From the NCBI GenBank assembly GCA_018653485.1, contig JABHZE010000003.1, forward strand, positions 1-64,000: a DNA stretch of 64,000 nucleotides. Reading direction: 5' to 3'. The translations under genes and the position numbers were made by a program. Origin of the DNA: an archaeon. Its GTDB lineage: Archaea > Nanobdellota > Nanobdellia > Pacearchaeales > GW2011-AR1. Of this stretch, positions 1 through 7,604 are shown in pieces. Position 1 is the stretch's first letter, and every line of letters starts with the position of its first letter. Below the pieces are notes generated by a model that was not told the DNA's origin, did not search any database, and saw only the letters and a program-made list of their open reading frames with translations.

Positions 1-984
1 ACAACTGTGTTAATTATTTTAGTAGTTCTTGTAGCTGTAGTTATTGTTTGGAATGTTGTTCAAAATATGGTTACTGAAAGTGCAGATGATGTTGATGTTC
101 AACCTTTTGCATTAGATGCTGATTTAAGTTATTATTTAGAGGATGTTAATACTGGTGTTTTTGAGGTTAAAAGAGGGACTGGTGGGGGAGAGATAAATGA
201 AGTGAGATTAATTTTTACATTAAATGATGGAAGTTCTGTGACTTATTTGAATGATAGTTTGGTTCCAAAGGTGTTGGAAACTGAAGAATATAAAATTGAA
301 AGTAGTGAATTAGGATTAGTTAATTTTTCAGATATTGAATATGTTGCTGTTCACTATGGTTATGGAGATAATGAAGTTACTCGTCAATTAGATAGGATTA
401 AAGTTAGTGTTGAACCGGGTATTCAATGTAATCCTGAAACTTGTGTTAGTTTAGGAAATTTAAATTGTGGAGATGTTTCTGATGGGTGTGGGAATATAAT
501 TAATTGTGGAAGTTGTGAGGTTTGGGATAATGGTTGTGTTAATGGGAAATGTGATTTATGTATGGGTCCTTATTGTAATATTCCTTTGAGTGATTGTAAA
601 CAAGATGGATGGAGAATGGATACAAGTTATATATTGACTAAGCATATTTATGCTACTGGTGATTGTTTTAAAGTGCGTGATAGTGCAATTCTTGATTTAA
701 ATGGTTATGGAATTATTGGAGATGGTACTGGTAATGGAATTTATGTAGGTGATGAACCTAATGTTGTTAAAAATGGTAGAATTACTAATTTTTCAAATGG
801 ACTTAATCTCTTTGATGGAGCTACAACTGTTGAAAATATAGCTTCTTGTGGGAATATTGACTATGATATTTATTGTAATGATGGAACTGATTTTACTCGA
901 GTAATTTTTGGAACTAAAACTGGTGGTAATCCAAGAGCTGGTGTTTGTAAGGATCTTGAAACTGCAGGGACTTGTTGGATATAA
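1..984 (+). CDS. Modular pilin-like surface protein, beta-helix type (5' truncated)
   Basis: The frame is open to the first base of the window, and the first residues (TTVLIILVVLVAVVIVW) match the hydrophobic N-terminal helix of three paralogues just downstream, so the true start lies outside the window. Visible parts in order: a single membrane/pilin-type helix; a beta-rich domain of about 110 residues shared with the paralogues (motifs INEVRLIFTL and VAVHYGYG); a Cys-rich linker at residues 140-200; and a C-terminal piece (ILDLNGYGIIGDGTGNGI) like the start of a right-handed beta-helix of the NosD/pectate-lyase type, shorter than in the next gene. Inferred to be a membrane-anchored or pilus-incorporated adhesin. 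Ligand unknown. Confidence 0.75.
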   Translation, partial: TTVLIILVVLVAVVIVWNVVQNMVTESADDVDVQPFALDADLSYYLEDVNTGVFEVKRGTGGGEINEVRLIFTLNDGSSVTYLNDSLVPKVLETEEYKIESSELGLVNFSDIEYVAVHYGYGDNEVTRQLDRIKVSVEPGIQCNPETCVSLGNLNCGDVSDGCGNIINCGSCEVWDNGCVNGKCDLCMGPYCNIPLSDCKQDGWRMDTSYILTKHIYATGDCFKVRDSAILDLNGYGIIGDGTGNGIYVGDEPNVVKNGRITNFSNGLNLFDGATTVENIASCGNIDYDIYCNDGTDFTRVIFGTKTGGNPRAGVCKDLETAGTCWI

Positions 985-1111
985 TTTTATTTTCTCAAAA
1001 ACATTTAAATATAGTAATGGGGTTATTTAATTGTAAATTAAAATATACAATCAATATTGTAAAATTGATTAAGAGAATAAAAAAGGAGTTAAAGTAAGGG
1101 CAAGTTCACAG

Positions 1112-2569
1112 GTGAAGGCCCAGTCGCAGATTATTGTAACAGTCTTGATTATATTATTAGTTCTTGTATTAGTTGTAGTTGTTTGGGTTGTTGTTCAAAA
1201 TATGATTGAGAGAAATGCTAAAAATGTTGATGTAGATACTTTTGGATTAGATGCAGAGTTAAATTATTATCTTGCTGATGCTAATACTGGTGTTTTTGAT
1301 GTTAAACGAGGGGCAGGTGGCGGGAATATAAGTGAGGTGAGATTAATTTTTACATTAAGTAATGGGAGTACTATAACTTATTTGAATGATAGTGATGTTC
1401 CTGGAGAATTGGAAACTTCTGTTTATTATATTGAGAGTAGTGATTTAGATTTGCCTAATTTTTTAGATGTTGAGTCTGTTGCTGTTCATTATGGTTATGG
1501 GGAAGATGGAGTTACTGGAGAATTAGATAGTGCTACAGAAGGATCTGGGCCTGATGCTGATTGTGTTCCATTAACTAATTTAGATTATGATTGTGGAATT
1601 AATCCAGATGGTTGTGGCAATAATATAGATTCAGAAGATTGTGATGATGTAGATGAGATTTGTAGTACCTCTGGAAGGTGTTATACTCCTTCAAGTGGGC
1701 CTGGAGATCCTAATGATTGTACTCCTAATTGTGGTGGAAAAGAATGTGGTAGAGATGGATGTGGTGGAAGTTGTGGTAGTTGCGCTGGAGCAGAGAGTTG
1801 TATAAATGGTGTTTGTGAAACCTGTGTTACTAATTGTGGTGAAAATGTTTGTGGTTTTGATGGATGTGGTGGAAGTTGTGGTAGTTGTAATGCGGGAGAA
1901 GGTTGTATAACTGGAAGTTGTTATATTGAAATTAATTCGTGCATGGATTTAAATGAAGATGGAAGGAATTATGTTTTAATTGAGGATGTAGTAGTTAATG
2001 AATCTAATTGTTTAAGAATTAATGCAGATAATATAGAATTAGATTGTAAAGGATATTCTATTACTAATGGAAGTTCTCAAACAGGAATTTATTCTGAAAA
2101 TGATAATATTATTATAAAAAATTGTAATATAAATATGAGTGTTGGATATGGAATTAGATTAAAGAGTGTAGATAATGGATTAATTATAGATAACAACTTA
2201 ACTGCATTATCTCTAACTTATGGATTGTATATGATTGATGTTACAAATACTGAAATTTTAAATAATAAATTTAATTATACACACTATGGGGCGATTTATG
2301 GAAGAAATTCAGATTTTAATACTATTAGAAATAATAATATCTTTGGTGTTTCTGGTTCAGGTATTTATTTACAATCAGGTTCTGATGATAATAATATAAC
2401 CTCAAATACTGTTGAAAGCGCTATTAATGGGATTCGTCTTTCTAGTAGTCGTAGAAATCTTATTGATTCAAATATAATTCTTAATAATTATCGTGGAATT
2501 TTTTTGTCCTCAAGTCCTTTCACTACTACGACTAATAATACTTTATCTGGGAATTATATTGGTGATTAA
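1112..2569 (+). CDS. Modular pilin-like surface protein with Cys-rich repeats and right-handed beta-helix
   Basis: Second member of the tandem family. A GTG start at 1112 begins VKAQSQIIVTVLIILL, matching the ATG-started paralogue at 2661 (MKRGKVKAQSQ). The Ala-Gln junction resembles an archaeal class III signal-peptide cleavage site, but the usual Glu at mature position 5 is absent. Then comes the conserved beta domain (residues 40-135), two Cys-rich modules of the form CxPNCGGKxCGxDGCGG (residues about 200-270), and a C-terminal parallel beta-helix (about 275-485) with repeating I-x-N-N turns. Upstream, the sequence TTTCTCAAAAACATTTA (about 993) recurs before the next paralogue, so the promoter was duplicated with the gene. 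Exported adhesin inferred; glycan binding is possible but unproven. Confidence 0.78.
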   Translation: MKAQSQIIVTVLIILLVLVLVVVVWVVVQNMIERNAKNVDVDTFGLDAELNYYLADANTGVFDVKRGAGGGNISEVRLIFTLSNGSTITYLNDSDVPGELETSVYYIESSDLDLPNFLDVESVAVHYGYGEDGVTGELDSATEGSGPDADCVPLTNLDYDCGINPDGCGNNIDSEDCDDVDEICSTSGRCYTPSSGPGDPNDCTPNCGGKECGRDGCGGSCGSCAGAESCINGVCETCVTNCGENVCGFDGCGGSCGSCNAGEGCITGSCYIEINSCMDLNEDGRNYVLIEDVVVNESNCLRINADNIELDCKGYSITNGSSQTGIYSENDNIIIKNCNINMSVGYGIRLKSVDNGLIIDNNLTALSLTYGLYMIDVTNTEILNNKFNYTHYGAIYGRNSDFNTIRNNNIFGVSGSGIYLQSGSDDNNITSNTVESAINGIRLSSSRRNLIDSNIILNNYRGIFLSSSPFTTTTNNTLSGNYIGD

Positions 2570-2660
2570 TTTAAACTAAGTTCAAATTTTAATTAAATTA
2601 ATAATTTTTATTCTAAGTTTTCTCAAAAACATTTATATAGTAAATTGTTTTATATGGTTT

Positions 2661-4457
2661 ATGAAAAGAGGTAAGGTGAAGGCGCAATCGCAGATTATTG
2701 TAACAGTCTTGATTATATTATTAATTCTTGCATTAATTGTAATTGTTTGGGTTATTGTTCAAAATATGATTCAAGGAAATGCTGATGATATTGATGTAGA
2801 CCCTTTTGGATTAGATGCTGAATTGAATTATTATTTAGAAAATAATAAAAGTGGAGTTTTTAGTGTTAAACGAGGAGCAGGTGGAGGAAATATAAGTGAG
2901 GTGAGATTAATTTTTACATTAAGTAATGGAAGCACTATAAGTTATTTGAATGATAGTTTGGTTCCGGGAGAATTAGAAACTACAACTTATTATATTAAAA
3001 GTATGGATTTAGGTTTGATTAATTTTTTAGATGTTGAGTCTGTTGCTGTTCATTATGGTTATGGTGAAGATGGAGTTACTGGGGAATTAGATAGTGCTAC
3101 AGAAGGTTCTAAACCAGATCCTGATGCAGAGTGTGTTCCATTAGTTTGTGGGACTGATTTTGGTTGTGGAGATAATTTAGATGGTTGTGGAAGTGTTTTG
3201 GAATGTGGAGATTGTAGTAGTGGTGTTTGTAGTCTTTTAGGAAGATGTTATACTCCTTCAGATGATGATGGGGATGGAGATCCTGATTGTACTCCTAATT
3301 GTGGTGGAAAAGAATGTGGTAGAGATGGGTGTGGTGGAAGTTGTGGTAGTTGTGCTGGTGATGAAATATGTGCAGATGGAGATTGTATAGATAGGCCTAT
3401 TGTTGTTCATAGTGATTGTTTTGGAGATAGAGGTGATGGGGTTTATGAGATATGTACTTGTGATGATTTGCAGAGGATTGATGAGGTAGCTAATTTAGAT
3501 AAAGATTATATTTTAATGAATGATATTGAATGTTCTGAAATTACTAATTTTAATCCTATTGGAGATAATGATAATAAGTTTGAAGGAAATTTTGATGGGG
3601 ATAATTTTGTGATTTCAGATTTAACTATTAATATGGATTCAGAGAATTTTGTAGGATTATTTGGTTATATTAATCTTGGTGCAAATATCCATAATGTTGG
3701 TTTAACAAATGTAGATATTACTGGAAAGGGTTATGTTGGAGGATTGGTTGGAAATTTAGGTGGAGGAGAGATTAGGGATTGTTCTTCAACAGGAGATGTT
3801 TCTGGTTCTAATTATGTTGGAGGATTGGTTGGATATTGTTATGGAGGTGATATTTATAATTCTTTTTCAACAGTAGATATTAGTGGAAGTAGTAGTTCTA
3901 TTGGGGGATTGGTTGGTAGTGTGGGTAATGGAAATATTTATAATTCTTATGCGACAGGAGATGTTTCTGGTTCTAATTATGTTGGAGGATTGGTTGGATA
4001 TTATTATAAGAACACCATTTATAATTCTTATGCGACAGGAGATGTTTCTGGTTCTAATTATGTTGGAGGATTGGTTGGTAGAACTTATAGAAATATTTAT
4101 AATTCTTATGCGACAGGAAATATTAGTGCAAACAATAATTATGTTGGGGGATTAATAGGAGAAAGTAGTGGAGAGATTAATAATTCTTATGCGATAGGAG
4201 ATGTTTCTGGTTCTAATTATGCTGGAGGATTGGTTGGTAAACATAATAATGGTGAAAAAATCATTAATTCTTATTATTATAATAGTGATAATAATCCTGC
4301 TTATTGTTCTGGTTCTGATCTAATAGGTAGTCCAGAGTGTAGCCATATTGGTAATTTAGATTATTTTTACTCTTTATCAAATCCTCCAATGGATTCATGG
4401 ACTCCAGGAGAATGGGTTGAAGTTAGTGATAGTTATCCTGTTTTATCTTGGCAATAG
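2661..4457 (+). CDS. Modular pilin-like surface protein with GLUG repeats
   Basis: Third family member, 598 residues. The N-terminus (KVKAQSQIIVTVLIILL) and beta domain are close to its neighbours, and there is one Cys-rich module near residue 215. The C-terminal 250 residues are a run of GLUG-type repeats: GGLVG followed by an INSYATGDVSGSNYVGG-like unit, about 6-7 copies. GLUG repeats are known from bacterial surface proteins, including some IgA proteases and adhesins. The TATA-like box at about 2632 lies 25-30 bp before the ATG, so the transcript is probably leaderless. The repeat DNA is nearly identical between copies, which implies recent expansion. Role as an adhesin is inferred. Confidence 0.8.
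   Translation: MKRGKVKAQSQIIVTVLIILLILALIVIVWVIVQNMIQGNADDIDVDPFGLDAELNYYLENNKSGVFSVKRGAGGGNISEVRLIFTLSNGSTISYLNDSLVPGELETTTYYIKSMDLGLINFLDVESVAVHYGYGEDGVTGELDSATEGSKPDPDAECVPLVCGTDFGCGDNLDGCGSVLECGDCSSGVCSLLGRCYTPSDDDGDGDPDCTPNCGGKECGRDGCGGSCGSCAGDEICADGDCIDRPIVVHSDCFGDRGDGVYEICTCDDLQRIDEVANLDKDYILMNDIECSEITNFNPIGDNDNKFEGNFDGDNFVISDLTINMDSENFVGLFGYINLGANIHNVGLTNVDITGKGYVGGLVGNLGGGEIRDCSSTGDVSGSNYVGGLVGYCYGGDIYNSFSTVDISGSSSSIGGLVGSVGNGNIYNSYATGDVSGSNYVGGLVGYYYKNTIYNSYATGDVSGSNYVGGLVGRTYRNIYNSYATGNISANNNYVGGLIGESSGEINNSYAIGDVSGSNYAGGLVGKHNNGEKIINSYYYNSDNNPAYCSGSDLIGSPECSHIGNLDYFYSLSNPPMDSWTPGEWVEVSDSYPVLSWQ
3786..4240 (+). repeat. Near-identical tandem DNA repeats encoding GLUG units
   Basis: Blocks containing GATGTTTCTGGTTCTAATTA followed by TGTTGGAGGATTGGTTGG recur near 3797, 3958, 4041 and 4199 with almost no differences, while the bases between them vary in length. 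Identity at synonymous positions points to recent duplication or gene conversion, so copy number may vary between strains. Confidence 0.85.
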
Positions 4458-4517
4458 TTTTTTGATTTAATTTATTCTATCCTGAAGATTTAAATATAAA
4501 TGTGAGTTCTATATTTT

Positions 4518-5588
4518 ATGAAAAAAAGTAAGGTAAAGGGTCAATCGCAAGTAATAATTGCAATTTTGATTATTGTGATAGTTCTTGTATTAATTGTTAT
4601 TGTTTGGGGAGTTGTTCAGAATATTATTCAAGGGAATCTTGAGAGTGCAAATACTCAGCCATTTGAATTAGAGGCAGATTTAGTTTATAGTTATGGGAAT
4701 CCTGGTGTCTTTAGGGTTACTCGGGATGGGACTGGGGGTGGAGAAATAAATGAAGTTAGATTAATTTTTTCTTTGAAAAATGGAAAAAGTGCAGTATATA
4801 AGAATGACACTACTTTTCCAGAAGAGTTAGAGAGTGTTACATATTATGTTAAGACCTCTGATATTGGAATTGGTGGTTTTGATGAAGTTGAATTTGTTTC
4901 AGTGCATTATGGTTATGGTAATGGTAAAGTTACTCCTGAGTTAGATAAAGGGACAGAAAGTTTTACTCCTCTCTCCCCTAGTGGACCTGTTGTTGTTCCC
5001 CCAAGTTGTGTTCCTGATAAAACTTGTGTTGATTATATCGGGCAATGTGGAATTGGATTAGATAATGGATGTGAGAATATTTTAGATTGTAGTGGTAATT
5101 GTGGTGTTGGAGAGGTTTGTGAGATTGATAATTGTGTTTTAGATTCTGTTTGGGTGGTTTCAAATAATAATGTTTGTGAAGGAGAATTGTTTTTGGGTGG
5201 GCATGAATGTATAAATGCTAATGATGGTGATGTAAATACTCCTTGGACTACTAAAAAACTTGTTGGAGAAGTTATTGATTCAAATATAATAAATGATTTT
5301 GGAGAATTGAAATGTGTTTCAGGAGTAAAGGTTTATTCTTTCCTTGGTATTTTGGGTCTTCAAACTGCAAATATTAAAGTATCTGAAAATAATATTGATT
5401 GGGTAGAGGTTCAAAACTCTTGGGGGCTTGATACAGAACATTGGAATGAAATTGAATTTAATGAGGTTAAGGCAAGATATGTTAGGTTGAGTTTTACTGA
5501 TTGCCCTCATGAGTTAGATATTGGGGGAATTAATCATCATCTTTGTCAAATTTCTGAATATAAGTTGAAAGTTAGGGATAATTGTTAG
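4518..5588 (+). CDS. Modular pilin-like surface protein with F5/8 type C (discoidin-like) domain
   Basis: Fourth and last family member (356 residues). The same N-terminal helix (MKKSKVKGQSQVIIAIL) and beta domain are followed by a short Cys-rich linker (residues 165-210). The C-terminal 130 residues resemble an F5/8C/galactose-binding-like domain: NANDGDVNTPW near its start, VKVYSFLG, IKVSENNIDW and the terminal KARYVRLSF strand are typical. F5/8C domains usually bind sugars or lipid head groups, so a carbohydrate-binding adhesin is inferred. The DG(D)xxTPW motif, which typically bears the calcium site, is intact. The gene is on the same strand as its three paralogues. Confidence 0.8.
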   Translation: MKKSKVKGQSQVIIAILIIVIVLVLIVIVWGVVQNIIQGNLESANTQPFELEADLVYSYGNPGVFRVTRDGTGGGEINEVRLIFSLKNGKSAVYKNDTTFPEELESVTYYVKTSDIGIGGFDEVEFVSVHYGYGNGKVTPELDKGTESFTPLSPSGPVVVPPSCVPDKTCVDYIGQCGIGLDNGCENILDCSGNCGVGEVCEIDNCVLDSVWVVSNNNVCEGELFLGGHECINANDGDVNTPWTTKKLVGEVIDSNIINDFGELKCVSGVKVYSFLGILGLQTANIKVSENNIDWVEVQNSWGLDTEHWNEIEFNEVKARYVRLSFTDCPHELDIGGINHHLCQISEYKLKVRDNC

Positions 5589-5729
5589 ATATTTTTATTA
5601 CTACTATGTTGAAATTGTGTAAATTTATTATGCTGTGTTGATGATATTGCAAGAGTTGTTTGGTGATATGAGTTGAGTTAGTTTTATTAAGTTGTGTAAG
5701 TATTATTAATTATTCATAGGTGAAAATAG

Positions 5730-6503
5730 ATGGGAAAAATAATATTAGGGCCTGCAGGATTAGGGCCTGTGAAGGATGCTATTGGGAATTTAGAAGAATA
5801 TCATAAACTGGGTTTTAGGGCTTGTGAGATTGCATTTACTTATAGTATTTATATCCATAAGGAAGAAGATATGAAAAGGATTGGTGAGAAAGCTGAGGAT
5901 TTAGGGATTAGATTGAGTATTCATGCACCTTATTGGATTAATTTGAATAGTAAGGAAAAGCAGAAGATTGAAGATAGTAAGAAAAGGATTCTTAGTTGTT
6001 GTGAGGTTGGGGAGAAAATGGGGGCTAAAAGAGTTGTTTTTCATCCTGGTTTTTATTCTGGGATGGATGAAGAAGAGACTTATGGGAATATAAAAGATGC
6101 TGTATTAGATATGCAAAAAGAGATAAAAGGTAATGGATGGGAGATTGAGCTTGCTCCTGAAGTAATGGGTAAGATAAATGTTTTTGGAAGTCCAGAGCAG
6201 ATTGCTAGATTAGTGAAAGATACTGGATGTAAATTTTGTATTGATTTTGCACATGTTCTGGCTAGAGAGAAGAAAGTGGATTATGTTAAGATTAAGAAAT
6301 TATTTGCTAATGAAAATAGTTGGCATTGCCATTTTTCAGGCATTGAATATGGTGAAAAAGGTGAGAAAAGGCATGTAAAAACTCCCATTGAGAGATGGAG
6401 AGAATTATTAAAAAATTTACCTAAAGATAAAAATATTGTGATTATAAATGAGAGTCCTGATATGGTAAATGATTGTGTTGAAGGGTTGAGGATTTTGGGG
6501 TGA
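5730..6503 (+). CDS. Endonuclease IV-like TIM-barrel enzyme (AP endonuclease family 2)
   Basis: This 257-residue single-domain protein has the size and fold signature of endonuclease IV/xylose isomerase-like TIM barrels. Candidate metal ligands follow the Nfo order: H65 (IHAPYWINL), H105 (FHPGF), E144 (APEVMGK), D172 and H175 (IDFAH), H201 (CHFSG), H215 (GEKRH) and E241 (NESP). Established family role: cutting the backbone at abasic sites and some oxidised bases during base-excision repair, using a trinuclear zinc centre. GGTGAAAATAG upstream gives a weak ribosome-binding site. It stands alone between surface and toxin-antitoxin genes. A sugar isomerase is the main alternative, but the ligand set favours DNA repair. 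Confidence 0.8.
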   Translation: MGKIILGPAGLGPVKDAIGNLEEYHKLGFRACEIAFTYSIYIHKEEDMKRIGEKAEDLGIRLSIHAPYWINLNSKEKQKIEDSKKRILSCCEVGEKMGAKRVVFHPGFYSGMDEEETYGNIKDAVLDMQKEIKGNGWEIELAPEVMGKINVFGSPEQIARLVKDTGCKFCIDFAHVLAREKKVDYVKIKKLFANENSWHCHFSGIEYGEKGEKRHVKTPIERWRELLKNLPKDKNIVIINESPDMVNDCVEGLRILG

Positions 6504-6604
6504 GGGAGATTTGGGAGTTAAGAGAGGGGGTGAATGGGTTTTTGGATGGGTGAGTTTGAGAGATAGAAAATTTTAAATATAATGGGTTTATCTAGATTAT
6601 TAGA

Positions 6605-6799
6605 ATGGAAACACAAATGAATGATTTGATTAATGAAATAAAACAACTTAGAATGGATGTTAATATTATTAAAGAAAAACTTGAGGATGGAGAATTAACA
6701 GATTGGGCTAAGGAAGAGTTAAAAAAGGCAAGAAACCAACCAGAAGAAAATTATATTGATTTAGAGGATTTAAGAAAAGAGATTGAAAATGAGATCTAA
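6605..6799 (+). CDS. Putative antitoxin of RelBE-type pair
   Basis: A 64-residue, acidic, mostly helical protein lying directly upstream of a RelE-like toxin and overlapping it by 11 bases, the usual translationally coupled order of type II toxin-antitoxin operons. The N-terminal half (residues 5-30) looks coiled-coil; the C-terminal half (DLEDLRKEIENEI) is acidic and could wrap the basic toxin. The sequence itself is not diagnostic, so the call rests on position. A TATA-like box (TTTTAAATATAAT, about 6570) sits some 25-30 bp before the ATG, suggesting a leaderless message. Confidence 0.65.
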   Translation: METQMNDLINEIKQLRMDVNIIKEKLEDGELTDWAKEELKKARNQPEENYIDLEDLRKEIENEI

Positions 6800-7037
6800 G
6801 GTTAAATTTAGTCCTCAAGCAAAAAAGTTTATCAAAAAATTAGATAAGAATGAATCCTTGAGAATTTTAGATAAATTAAATGATGTAAGAGAAGATCCTT
6901 TTAGATATCTTGAGCATTTTGAAGGAGAGGGACATAAACTAAGAATTGGGGATTATAGGGCATTAATTGATGTAAATTTTAATACAAAGATTTTGATTGT
7001 TAGAGTTTTAGATAAGAGGGGAAGAATTTATAAGTAA
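6789..7037 (+). CDS. relE: RelE/ParE-family toxin
   Basis: An 82-residue basic protein with the RelE fold pattern: FSPQAKKFIKKLDK at the start, a short helix pair (ILDKLNDVREDPF), then strands HKLRIGDYRALIDV and KILIVRVLDKRGRIYK with the basic residues used by RelE toxins. Family members usually cleave mRNA in the ribosomal A site; ParE relatives poison gyrase instead. The ATG at 6789 gives an 11-base overlap with the antitoxin; a TTG at 6783 would add two residues and is less likely. Confidence 0.8.
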   Translation: MRSKVKFSPQAKKFIKKLDKNESLRILDKLNDVREDPFRYLEHFEGEGHKLRIGDYRALIDVNFNTKILIVRVLDKRGRIYK

Positions 7038-7114
7038 ATTAGGATTAAGAATATTGATATATGCTCAGTATGGTTTTTTAGGCAATGCTGAGCCATTAAA
7101 TATTAAAAACCACC

Positions 7115-7136
7115 AAAGTATACTAAGGTATACTTT
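7115..7136. promoter_or_regulatory. GTATAC palindrome at the 3' edge of the RHH gene
   Basis: AAAGTATAC (7115-7123), spacer TAAG, GTATACTTT (7128-7136): perfect 9-bp arms whose last base is the end of the RHH gene's stop codon. It shares the GTATA core with the palindrome just before that gene's start codon (7469-7488), so both may be sites for the same protein. Confidence 0.5.
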
Positions 7137-7462
7137 TATTCATTATCTGAATCATACTCTTTTCTTGCATGTGTTCTTTTGTCAATTCCTGATAGAATTT
7201 TCTGAGATTTTTCAGGGTCTTTTCTGCAGTGATTTAAGATATATAGCATCTTTTTTAAGACTTCATCATAGGTCTCTTTTGGATGTTCTTTAAACCTTTC
7301 TAGTCTTTCTTTTGTTTCTTTAGAAAGCTTAATGGTTGTTATAGTATTTTCAGAACGATTTGTTTTTTTAGAATTATTATTAGGTTTTTCTTTATTTTTA
7401 TCCTCGCTGTTTCTTGATTTTCTTTGTTTTCTTTCTTGAGGGTTTTGTTGTTTTTCTTTCAT
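7136..7462 (-). CDS. Ribbon-helix-helix DNA-binding protein with basic N-terminal tail
   Basis: The 108-residue protein starts with about 40 charged, low-complexity residues (K, N, R, E), followed by a ribbon-helix-helix core: TTIKLSKETKERLERFKEHP then YDEVLKKMLYILN. This matches the archaeal CopG/VapB-like family in which the beta strand TTIKLS contacts DNA. No toxin partner is adjacent on this strand; the RelE-like gene ends 100 bases away on the other strand. A perfect inverted repeat lies 7 bases before the ATG, and a second one with the same core abuts the stop codon, so autoregulation is likely. Confidence 0.7.
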   Translation of the reverse strand: MKEKQQNPQERKQRKSRNSEDKNKEKPNNNSKKTNRSENTITTIKLSKETKERLERFKEHPKETYDEVLKKMLYILNHCRKDPEKSQKILSGIDKRTHARKEYDSDNE

Positions 7463-7468
7463 TTTCTT

Positions 7469-7488
7469 AGGTATACTGATCTATACCT
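7469..7488. promoter_or_regulatory. Candidate operator of the RHH gene
   Basis: AGGTATA (7469-7475), spacer CTGATC, TATACCT (7482-7488) is a perfect 7-bp inverted repeat located 7 bases upstream of the minus-strand start codon at 7462. GGGATACTATATAAG next to it contains a TATA-like element for the same strand, so a bound protein would block initiation. Confidence 0.6.
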
Positions 7489-7544
7489 GGGGATACTATA
7501 TAAGTGTTTCGCATATTGTAATTATTCTTGAGTTACTACACTAC

Positions 7545-7560
7545 CGAAATGTTTATAAAC
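7545..7560 (+). promoter_or_regulatory. Strong archaeal promoter (BRE-TATA) of the surface protein gene
   Basis: CGAAATGTTTATAAAC combines a purine-rich BRE (CGAAA) with the TATA box TTTATAAA at 7552-7559. The expected transcription start 25 bp later is about 7581, giving a leader of about 24 bases. It is one of the best consensus promoters in the window. Confidence 0.75.
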
Positions 7561-7604
7561 AGATTTTATGTCCTATGTTTAACTAAATTTTACGAAAACC
7601 TAAC

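Noticed and set aside
3786..4240. Regularly repeated DNA that could look like a CRISPR array
   Set aside because: Repeats are in frame, encode GLUG units, spacing varies and the spacers themselves are coding and alike; no cas genes are near.
7064..7110. Inverted pairs GCTCAG/CTGAGC and GGTTTTT/AAAAACC as a terminator
   Set aside because: Stems of 6-7 bp nested in AT-rich sequence after relE; possible but not stronger than chance and no T-run follows.
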